This document shows, in pieces, positions 24,972 to 30,962 of a DNA stretch of 64,000 nucleotides. This DNA is from Hymenobacter artigasi (GTDB lineage: Bacteria; Bacteroidota; Bacteroidia; Cytophagales; Hymenobacteraceae). The translations under genes were made by a program, and so were the position numbers. The notes beneath the pieces were generated by a model that had not been told where the DNA came from, did not search any database, and saw only the letters and a list, made by a program, of their open reading frames with translations. Numbering within the stretch: the stretch's first letter is position 1; every line of letters starts with the position of its first letter. The stretch spans positions 124,001 to 188,000 of the forward strand of contig NZ_JAAVTK010000003.1 in NCBI RefSeq assembly GCF_012275535.1, read 5' to 3'.

Positions 24972-26179
24972 GCTTTTGCCTTCTCCCAAACCCGGTCCTC
25001 TTCCGTAGCCTCAAACACCGTCTTCATAATCCCCTGCTCCACCGCATCATACGGTAAATTCCGCCGGGCCATCACGCGCTCGGCCACCTCGTTCACCTTG
25101 GGCAGCTTGAAGGTTTCGAAGCCCGCCGCGCCGCCCCAGCTGAAGCTCGGGATGAAGGTGCGCGGAAAGCCGGCCCCGAAAATATTGGCCCCCACGCCCA
25201 CCACCGTGCCGGTATTGAACATGGTGTTGATACCACACTTGCTGTGGTCACCCATCATCAGGCCGCAGAAGGTCTGGCCGGTATCCACGAAGCGCTTCTC
25301 AACGTGGCTCCAGATTTTGACGGGCGCGTAGTTGTTTTTGAGGTTCGAGGTATTGGTGTCGGCCCCAAGGTTACACCACTCGCCAATGACGGAGTTGCCG
25401 AGGTAGCCGTCGTGGCCCTTGTTGGAGTAGCCCAGCAGGATACTGTTGCCCACTTCGCCGCCCACTTTCGAGAACGGGCCCACGGTGTTGTCGCCGCGCA
25501 TTTTGGCCCCGGCGTTGATGTGCGAGCCCTCGCACAACGCCAGCGGACCTTTGATGATGGCCCCCTCGTGCACCTGCGAGTTCTTACCCAAGTAAATCGG
25601 GCCATCCTCGGCATTGAGAATGGCCGCGCGGATTTTCACGCCTTGTTCGATGAAGATGTTTTCGGCCCCATACACAATGGTATGCGCGTCGCCCACCGGC
25701 TGCGAGGTGCGGCCCTTGGTGAGGAGCGCGAAGTCGCGGCGGATTTCCACGCCATTGCGCAGAAACAGCTGCCATGGCCGGTCAATCACCGTCACGGGCT
25801 CGGCTACCTGCCGGGTTTCAGGAATGCCGTCCTGAATGAGTTCGGCCACCAGCGAAGCATCGGCAACGTGCGCGGCCACCAGCAGCTCGTCGCAATACAG
25901 GGCCTGGCCGGGCTGCAGGGCCTGCACCTGCCGGGTCAGCAGGTCGTCGGGGCACACCGCGCCGTTGATGATGAGGGCCGGGCCACTCACCTCGCCGGCC
26001 GGGTACTTGGCCTGCAGGTAAGGCTGCGTGAGGTAGCCCACGGCATCAACCCCCAGCCGGTGCTGCCACTTTTCGGCCAGCGTGAGAATGCCGCAACGCA
26101 GCGCCGCCACGGGCCGCGTGAAGGTGAAGGGCAGCAGGTGCGGCCGAATGGCCGGGTCGTCGAAGAGGAGAACGTGCAT
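24968..26179 (-). CDS. GlmU-like sugar-nucleotidyltransferase/left-handed beta-helix protein
   Basis: A 403-residue protein of the Bacteroidota GlmU-like group. The N-terminal half (about 1-165) is a divergent nucleotidyltransferase fold beginning LLFDDPAIRPHLLPFTFTRP; the C-terminal half (about 175-385) is a left-handed beta helix of hexapeptides ([LIV]GxNxx pattern, for example IYLGKNSQVHEGAIIKGP). The canonical LxxGxGTRM loop of GlmU is not present, so pyrophosphorylase activity is not assured. Coupled to holB by a 4-base overlap. Its 5' leader would contain one arm of the repeat at 26185. Confidence 0.8.
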   Translation of the reverse strand: MHVLLFDDPAIRPHLLPFTFTRPVAALRCGILTLAEKWQHRLGVDAVGYLTQPYLQAKYPAGEVSGPALIINGAVCPDDLLTRQVQALQPGQALYCDELLVAAHVADASLVAELIQDGIPETRQVAEPVTVIDRPWQLFLRNGVEIRRDFALLTKGRTSQPVGDAHTIVYGAENIFIEQGVKIRAAILNAEDGPIYLGKNSQVHEGAIIKGPLALCEGSHINAGAKMRGDNTVGPFSKVGGEVGNSILLGYSNKGHDGYLGNSVIGEWCNLGADTNTSNLKNNYAPVKIWSHVEKRFVDTGQTFCGLMMGDHSKCGINTMFNTGTVVGVGANIFGAGFPRTFIPSFSWGGAAGFETFKLPKVNEVAERVMARRNLPYDAVEQGIMKTVFEATEEDRVWEKAKA

Positions 26180-26235
26180 TTTTCTTAAGCTATTAGCTAA
26201 TAGCCCCTAGCTGTTAGCTTCTTTTGAAATAGGCC

Positions 26236-26269
26236 CAAATTTACGGCAGACGACTTGGCAAAGGGCCAA
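26236..26269 (-). promoter_or_regulatory. probable promoter of the GlmU-like/holB pair
   Basis: On the minus strand TAAATTTG (26243-26236) matches the -7 consensus; a TTG at 26269-26267 lies 23 bases upstream. The start codon is at 26179, giving a leader of about 50 bases. Confidence 0.4.
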
Positions 26270-26270
26270 T

Positions 26271-26306
26271 AAAAAACTCCTTCCGGTATTCCCGAAAGGA
26301 GTTTTT
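26271..26306 (-). terminator. terminator after rpmE2
   Basis: A stem of about 13 bases (AAACTCCTTTCGG with its complement) is followed on the minus strand by TTTTTTA. It separates rpmE2 from the GlmU-like gene and is roughly symmetrical, with T-runs on both strands. Confidence 0.75.
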
Positions 26307-26351
26307 AAAAAGCTAACAGCTATCAGCCATTGGCTAAAAGCTGAAAAGCAG

Positions 26352-26621
26352 CTATTCTTTGTTGGCGCTGGCCTGCTCTTTCTTGGCGTAGCGGCTGCGG
26401 AATTTCTCCACGCGTCCGGCCGTGTCAATGAACATGTTTTTGCCGGTGTAGAAGGGGTGCGAAGCGGAGCTAACTTCGATTTTCACCAGCGGGTACGTTT
26501 TGCCGTCTTCCATTACAATGGTGTCGGTCGGCTTCATCGTGGAGCGCGTGATGAACTTGAAATCGGAAGAAGAATCCTGAAATACTACTTCCTGATACTC
26601 GGGGTGCGTGTCTTTTTTCAT
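26352..26621 (-). CDS. rpmE2: ribosomal protein L31, type B
   Basis: An 89-residue large-subunit protein. [23 protein letters not shown] and [26 protein letters not shown] are the L31 landmarks. The CxxC zinc motif of type A L31 is absent, so it is the zinc-independent form, the usual version in Bacteroidota. A -33/-7 promoter lies about 53 bases upstream and a terminator follows directly, so it is a single-gene transcript. Confidence 0.95.
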   Translation of the reverse strand: MKKDTHPEYQEVVFQDSSSDFKFITRSTMKPTDTIVMEDGKTYPLVKIEVSSASHPFYTGKNMFIDTAGRVEKFRSRYAKKEQASANKE

Positions 26622-26673
26622 ATCGAGGGCCTATTTTACCAGTTGAACCCGGCCGATTTTGCGGAAGGGACTG

Positions 26674-26704
26674 CAAAAGTACGGCTTAGCTCGGAAATAC
26701 CCAA
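26674..26704 (-). promoter_or_regulatory. promoter of rpmE2
   Basis: On the minus strand TTG (26704-26702) and TACTTTTG (26681-26674) are 20 bases apart, a full match to the Bacteroidota consensus. Confidence 0.55.
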
Positions 26705-26758
26705 CTCTGGGTCCAATATTTTCGCCGCAACGGCCCTCGCCACCCCGTGCGGCTGAGC

Positions 26759-26789
26759 TTGTTGGCTTTCTGAAAAGGTTGTACATTTG
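26759..26789 (+). promoter_or_regulatory. promoter of the small exported fn3-like protein
   Basis: TACATTTG at 26782-26789 has TTG at 26759-26761 (spacer 20) and at 26762-26764 (spacer 17). The TTG start codon is at 26818. This supports the gene although it lacks an ATG. Confidence 0.5.
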
Positions 26790-26817
26790 AATTCGACCTA
26801 CACTCGGGGCCGGCCCG

Positions 26818-27276
26818 TTGCGTGTGCTGAAATCTGTACTCGTTCGCCATCTGTTGCGCCGTTCCGGCCCCGTAGCCCTGCTACTGGTGCTGTGGAGCGT
26901 GGCGGTGGTGTATGCGGCCACGCTCACGGTGTTCACGGCGGCCTACTCCGGCGCCATGGTGCAGGTCGACTGGGAGGTGAACACCGAAACCGATGTCACC
27001 GGTTTCGAGCTGGCCCGCAAGGGAGCCACCGAAACCAGCTACACCGTGGTGAATACCACCGCCGTTACCGGCATGCGCCACTACCAGTACCTCGATGCCA
27101 ACGTATACCGCACCACCGGCGGCACCACGCCCGCGCCTTCGGCCGGCAACGGCCCCTATACCTATCGCCTCACGGTGCGCGGCCCCGGGGCCGACCAGAG
27201 CTACCTCACCGGGCTGGCCGGCACGCCCAGCGCCGTGCAGCGCTCCTGGGGCACCATCAAGTCGATGTTCCGGTAG
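26818..27276 (+). CDS. small exported fibronectin III-like protein
   Basis: A 152-residue protein of unknown function starting at TTG (or GTG two codons later). A basic N-terminus and a hydrophobic stretch (PVALLLVLWSVAVVYA, about 18-33) form a signal peptide. The remainder resembles one fibronectin type III-like domain of the sort that adjoins Bacteroidota secretion-signal domains: VDWEVNTETDVTGFELARKG (about 50-69) and YTYRLTVRGPG. No sorting domain itself is seen. It has its own promoter and a terminator within the following repeat. Confidence 0.65.
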   Translation: MRVLKSVLVRHLLRRSGPVALLLVLWSVAVVYAATLTVFTAAYSGAMVQVDWEVNTETDVTGFELARKGATETSYTVVNTTAVTGMRHYQYLDANVYRTTGGTTPAPSAGNGPYTYRLTVRGPGADQSYLTGLAGTPSAVQRSWGTIKSMFR

Positions 27277-27410
27277 ATGGTGGATTGGTGGAATAACGGA
27301 GGGGAGGGGTTTTATTGAAGCTGAGGCCACGTTATAGTAAACGCGGCTTTTTTTACGTCATTTTGCACCCAGCCCATCAACCCATTACTCCACCAACCCA
27401 CCATTCCGCC
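27276..27410. repeat. word-type inverted repeat (GGTGGATTGGTGG) bracketing a terminator
   Basis: Arms 27276-27300 and 27383-27410 are built from TGGTGGRTTGGTGGARTAA-type words and pair imperfectly. The left arm starts at the last base of the preceding stop codon; the right arm ends three bases before the rdgB ATG. The words resemble the in-frame strings at 11056 and 61236. Confidence 0.65.
27326..27354 (+). terminator. terminator after the fn3-like gene
   Basis: GCCACGTT pairs with AACGCGGC (one mismatch) and is followed by a run of seven T. It lies between the two arms of the flanking word-type repeat. Confidence 0.65.
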
Positions 27411-27413
27411 AAA

Positions 27414-27995
27414 ATGCGCCTCTGCTTCGCTTCCAACAATGCCCACAAGCTCGATGAAATCCGCCCGCTGCTGCCGGCCAGCCTGGAACTGCTGAGCCTG
27501 GCCGACATCGGCTGCCACGAAGAGCTGCCCGAAACCCAGGACAACCTGGAAGGCAACGCCCGCCAGAAGGCCGAATACGTGCGCCAGCACTACGGCATGG
27601 CCTGCTTCGCCGACGATACCGGCCTGGAAGTAACCGCCCTGGGCGGCGCGCCGGGCGTGTACTCGGCCCGCTACGCCGGCCCCCAGCGCCTGGCCGAAGA
27701 CAACGTGGCCAAGCTCCTGCAGGAGCTGGCCGGCCAGCCCGACCGCTCGGCCCGCTTCCGCACGGTGGTGGCGCTGGCCGGAGCCGATGGCACGATGCAC
27801 GAGTTTGCGGGCGAAGTAGCCGGTCGTATTACGGAAGACCAGCGGGGCACCGGCGGCTTCGGCTACGACCCCGTGTTTGCGCCCACCGAGGGCGACGGCC
27901 GCACGTTTGCCGAAATGAGCGGGACTGAGAAGAACCGCATCAGCCACCGGGCGCGGGCTGTGGCCGGGCTGGTGGCGTTTTTGAATGAAGCGTAG
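27414..27995 (+). CDS. rdgB: non-canonical purine NTP pyrophosphatase (dITP/XTP)
   Basis: A 193-residue enzyme of the Ham1/RdgB family that hydrolyses ITP, dITP and XTP to monophosphates and keeps them out of DNA. The N-terminal substrate motif is FASNNAHKLDEIRPLL, then FADDTGLEV (about 64-72) with GVYSARYAG, and FGYDPVF near 146. The ATG at 27414 gives the standard N-terminus; the frame upstream runs through the repeat and is not part of the protein. Confidence 0.93.
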   Translation: MRLCFASNNAHKLDEIRPLLPASLELLSLADIGCHEELPETQDNLEGNARQKAEYVRQHYGMACFADDTGLEVTALGGAPGVYSARYAGPQRLAEDNVAKLLQELAGQPDRSARFRTVVALAGADGTMHEFAGEVAGRITEDQRGTGGFGYDPVFAPTEGDGRTFAEMSGTEKNRISHRARAVAGLVAFLNEA

Positions 27996-28003
27996 GAACA
28001 ATA

Positions 28004-28050
28004 AAGCATGAACGTCATGCGGCGCTGCGCGCCGCATGACGTTCATGCTT
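28004..28050. repeat. perfect 22-bp palindrome between rdgB and udk
   Basis: Arms 28004-28025 and 28029-28050 are perfectly complementary around a 3-base loop (core GAACGTCATGCGGCGC). The outer GTCATGC resembles the ends of the GCCGAGGCATCTC family, but the interior is different. Confidence 0.85.
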
Positions 28051-28089
28051 ATCCCGCCTCCCCTACCCCATATTCTCCATCTCAACTGC

Positions 28090-28097
28090 TACCTTTG
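28090..28097 (+). promoter_or_regulatory. -7 box immediately before udk
   Basis: TACCTTTG is a full -7 match only seven bases before the udk ATG, so transcription from it would give an almost leaderless mRNA. No clear -33 TTG is present. Confidence 0.35.
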
Positions 28098-28103
28098 CCA
28101 GCT

Positions 28104-28730
28104 ATGCAGACCCCCTACTTAATTGGCATTACCGGCGGCAGCGCTTCTGGCAAAACCACCTTCCTGCGCCGGCTGCTGGAAGCATTCCCGGAGGAACAGA
28201 TTTGCCTCATCTCGCAGGACAACTATTATCACCCGCGCGAAAAACAGCTGCGCGACGACATGGGGGTTGAAAATTTCGACCTGCCGGCCAGCATCGACGC
28301 CGCTGCTTACGCGGCCGATGTGCTCAGCATCAGCCAGGGCCGCGAGGTGCGCCGCAAGGAATACACCTTCAATAATGCCGCCGTGACGCCGCAGGAGCTG
28401 GTGTTCCGGCCCGCCCCCATTGTGGTGGTAGAGGGCATTTTTGTGTTTCACTTCGAGGAAATTGCCAAGCTCCTCAACCTGAAAGTGTACATCGATGCCC
28501 AGGAGCACGTGAAGCTGCACCGCCGCATCATTCGCGACCGCGACGAGCGAGGCTACGACCTGGCCGACGTGCTCTACCGCTACACGCACCACGTAGCGCC
28601 CACCTACGAACAGTTTATCGCGCCCTACAAGCATTACGCCGATATCGTTATTCCCAACAACCGCCACTTCGAGCGCGGCCTGGAGGTACTGGTGGGCTTC
28701 CTGCGCACCAAGGTGAACGCCGGAGAATAA
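28104..28730 (+). CDS. udk: uridine kinase
   Basis: A 208-residue P-loop kinase that phosphorylates uridine and cytidine in pyrimidine salvage. The Walker A GGSASGKTTF (about 9-18), DNYYHPR, ENFDLPASID (about 55-64), EGIFVFH and RRIIRDRDERGYD (about 137-149) are standard for the family. I start at the ATG at 28104; the upstream extension of the frame is simply the 22-bp palindrome read through. Confidence 0.93.
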   Translation: MQTPYLIGITGGSASGKTTFLRRLLEAFPEEQICLISQDNYYHPREKQLRDDMGVENFDLPASIDAAAYAADVLSISQGREVRRKEYTFNNAAVTPQELVFRPAPIVVVEGIFVFHFEEIAKLLNLKVYIDAQEHVKLHRRIIRDRDERGYDLADVLYRYTHHVAPTYEQFIAPYKHYADIVIPNNRHFERGLEVLVGFLRTKVNAGE

Positions 28731-28950
28731 GGCTTTTAGCAACAGAAAGACTGCCGTAGAAGGCCATTATTACGCAAAACAGCGGGCTAAGCCGGCCAGC
28801 GCTTTTTGCAGCCTTCGTATAATTAGCAGTTAAAATAGATTATATTGGACCAAAATCGAAACAAAATCATTCCTGAAGGCGCACCGGTCGGGGTTGGCCA
28901 AAGGGTAGAATGTTCCGTATAATTCTCTTTTACACGCTATTCTTACAACG

Positions 28951-29340
28951 ATGAAGGGTTCTTTTCAACTAGTGGTGCTGGCGGTGGCGGGATTGGTGGG
29001 GCTGACCAGCTGTGACAAAAATGGCCAGACCGGCGTGCTGCAGCACCCGGCAGGAAACAAGGCTTTGCGCGTGCCCGTGACGCCCGACAAGGAATACGAC
29101 CAGGCATTTGACGCGTCGACCAGCAAGCTGAGCGACACCACCTACCTCATCATTACCAAGGCCGAGCGCGGCAGTATGTTTGCCGTGCACACCGGCCCGC
29201 TGCCCACCGCCGACCATGCCGTGTGCTTTGCCAGCACCTATAACCCCGGCTTCCGGGAGTGCGTGTCGGAGTATTACCAGAACGCGGGCGGCGTGGCTAT
29301 TCAAAACAACGAAGCCGGCTGGTGGGCCACACCACTTTAA
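28951..29340 (+). CDS. small lipoprotein of unknown function
   Basis: A 129-residue protein with a signal peptide and lipobox LTSC (Cys at about residue 21), so it should be anchored to a membrane. The mature part has no recognised domain; two Cys (CFASTYNPGFRECVSEYY) may form a disulfide. The stop codon TAA is the first element of the following AT-rich inverted repeat. The 220-base gap before it is AT-rich and contains no other gene. Confidence 0.65.
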   Translation: MKGSFQLVVLAVAGLVGLTSCDKNGQTGVLQHPAGNKALRVPVTPDKEYDQAFDASTSKLSDTTYLIITKAERGSMFAVHTGPLPTADHAVCFASTYNPGFRECVSEYYQNAGGVAIQNNEAGWWATPL

Positions 29341-29424
29341 ATTATGAATTAAAAATTATGAATTATGAATTTGCGGAAACGGCTTTTCTGTGAATTTATA
29401 ATTCATAATTTTTAATTCATAATT
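29338..29424. repeat. word-type inverted repeat (AATTAAAAATTATGAA)
   Basis: Arms 29338-29371 and 29391-29424, made of the words AATTATGA and ATTAAAAATT, are near-perfect complements. The words are close to those of the in-frame insert of hrpB at 60801-60909. Confidence 0.8.
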
Positions 29425-29432
29425 ACCTCTAA

Positions 29433-29894
29433 ATGTATAGCAAAGCAGAAATCACCCGACTACGCCAGGCCTTCTGGACGGCATTTGGGCAGTACATGGC
29501 CCCGGTGCCTTCGGCCGAGGGCGACACGACCAACTGGATAAACTACAAGACGGGCGTTAAGAACGTGTATTTCCGGATGCAGGCTGATAAGGCGCGGGCC
29601 AGCATCGCCATTGAGCTCACGCACCCCGACGCGGGCATCCGCGAGCTGTTCTGGGAGCAGTTTCTGGAGTTGAAGACCCTATTGCACGAAACCCTGGGCG
29701 AAACCTGGACTTGGTCGGCCGATACCACCGATGCGCAGGGCCAGCCGCTGAGCCGCATCTACCACGACCTGCCGGGCGTGAACCTGTTCAACCGCGAAGA
29801 TTGGCCGGCGCTGATTTCGTTCTTCAAGCCCCGGCTCATTGCGCTTGATGCGTTTTGGGCCGATGCGCAGTATTCGTTTGATGCGCTGAAGTAG
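29433..29894 (+). CDS. DUF4268 family protein
   Basis: A 153-residue cytoplasmic protein matching the DUF4268 pattern (QAFWTAFGQYM, NWINYKTGVKNVYFRM, ELTHPDAGIRELFWEQF, LFNREDWPALISFFK). The fold resembles small restriction-enzyme-associated or nucleotide-handling domains, but the function is unknown. It is followed 19 bases later by a small membrane-anchored protein on the same strand. Confidence 0.75.
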   Translation: MYSKAEITRLRQAFWTAFGQYMAPVPSAEGDTTNWINYKTGVKNVYFRMQADKARASIAIELTHPDAGIRELFWEQFLELKTLLHETLGETWTWSADTTDAQGQPLSRIYHDLPGVNLFNREDWPALISFFKPRLIALDAFWADAQYSFDALK

Positions 29895-29913
29895 CGGGCG
29901 CTATATTGCTGCC

Positions 29914-30291
29914 ATGTCTACTAAACTTATTCTTGTACTGGGTGTGGTGGCGCTACTGGCTTATCTCGGGGTTTCGTACGGCATCCGGCACCGCTTTCCT
30001 CGCATAGAAGTGGTGACGGACACGGCACTGAAAGGCCGCGTCAGCGGCGTTGTTCATGTCCGGGACTCTCATTCCTTTTTCCTAAACGATGAGACGACTA
30101 CCCGGTACGACTTCGACGCCTTCACGCTGGCAAAGGGCCAGGAGCAACTCCGGTCGGACGGCGGCAGCCTGAACCAATACCTACACTCCGGCGATTCCAT
30201 CAACAAGCGCCCTCACTCCGTTGAGCTGACCGTGCGGCGAGGTAAGCACCTGTCGCAGTGGGTGTGCCCGCCGGCAGCCGCCGGCCAATAG
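29914..30291 (+). CDS. membrane-anchored protein of unknown function
   Basis: A 125-residue protein with one N-terminal membrane helix (LILVLGVVALLAYLGVSYGI, about 5-24) and a soluble domain outside the cytoplasm. I recognise no family. The soluble part has alternating short hydrophobic segments suggestive of a small beta domain. Close spacing to the DUF4268 gene suggests one transcript. Confidence 0.6.
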   Translation: MSTKLILVLGVVALLAYLGVSYGIRHRFPRIEVVTDTALKGRVSGVVHVRDSHSFFLNDETTTRYDFDAFTLAKGQEQLRSDGGSLNQYLHSGDSINKRPHSVELTVRRGKHLSQWVCPPAAAGQ

Positions 30292-30376
30292 ATACCGCCT
30301 GTACTATGGCTGCCCGGCTTTACAGGCTTCGTTTCGGGGGCGGTGAGGAGGCGCGTTTGAGGGGCGGCGACAGTGC

Positions 30377-30408
30377 TTGCGCCTATTCGCCTCAAATTGG
30401 TATCTTTG
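30377..30408 (+). promoter_or_regulatory. promoter upstream of the gene at 30427
   Basis: TTG at 30377-30379 and TATCTTTG at 30401-30408 are 21 bases apart, matching the Bacteroidota consensus, with the ATG 19 bases further on. Confidence 0.5.
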
Positions 30409-30426
30409 CAGACCCCGTTTGCCGCC

Positions 30427-30804
30427 ATGTCCCAACTGATTGCTCGTTTTTGGTTTTCGCTCCGCTTCGCCTGGCTTGCTGCCACGGTGCTGCTGGTGCT
30501 GGGCCTGAACCAGCGGGCCGTGAGCGTGCTGCGCCTGCCCCAGGGCACGGACCAAAGCCACCTCGCCGCCCCGCCCAAGGCCACGGTAGTGAAGCAGAAG
30601 GTGCAGTTTGAAGCCACGGCTTCGCTCAAGCATTTCGTGGCCCCGCCGGCCGATGCCTGGCTGCCCCTGCCCACGCTGGGCACCGCCTGGCTGCCGGCGT
30701 TGCGCCGCGCTATGGCCGTGCCACGCCCGTTGGCGGGCGTGCGGGCCGGCGAGATTTTCCGGGCACGGCTGCTGGCCGTGGCTCTGTCGCCGCAGGCACC
30801 CTAA
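30427..30804 (+). CDS. small membrane-anchored protein of unknown function
   Basis: A 125-residue protein with a single N-terminal hydrophobic helix (FAWLAATVLLVLGLNQ, about 13-28) and a basic, Pro-rich remainder. No family is recognised. The ATG at 30427 fits the promoter directly upstream. It precedes secDF, from which it is separated by a long word-type inverted repeat, so cotranscription is uncertain. Confidence 0.55.
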   Translation: MSQLIARFWFSLRFAWLAATVLLVLGLNQRAVSVLRLPQGTDQSHLAAPPKATVVKQKVQFEATASLKHFVAPPADAWLPLPTLGTAWLPALRRAMAVPRPLAGVRAGEIFRARLLAVALSPQAP

Positions 30805-30805
30805 T

Positions 30806-30957
30806 GAAGTGTTGATTTTTGAGGGTTGAATGTTGAATGAGGTTTCGCCAAATGGTGGAAGCCTCACGCAGCATTCAACCCTTTCCATTTCCGCTTCGCT
30901 TATTCTCCGTTTTCAACTTCGGGAATTCAACCCTCAACATTTAACACTCAACACTTC
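30806..30957. repeat. word-type inverted repeat (TTGAGGG/TTGAATG) before secDF
   Basis: Outer arms 30806-30839 and 30924-30957 start with GAAGTGTTGA and consist of TTGAGGG, TTGAATG and TTGAGTG words; an extra half-arm lies at 30871-30882. The right arm ends five bases before the secDF start codon. The words match those beside hemC. Confidence 0.75.
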
Positions 30958-30962
30958 TAATA

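Larger units (their letters stand above)
26185..26349. repeat. word-type inverted repeat (TAGCTGTTAGC) bracketing a terminator and a promoter
   Basis: Arms 26185-26220 and 26308-26349 are built from variants of TAGCTGTTAGC/AGCTATTAGCTAATAG and pair imperfectly. Between them lie the rpmE2 terminator and a probable promoter for the GlmU-like gene. Confidence 0.7.

Noticed and set aside
28008..28103. Extended N-terminus of uridine kinase (MNVMRRCAPHD...)
   Set aside because: It is the read-through of a perfect palindrome; the family start is the ATG at 28104.
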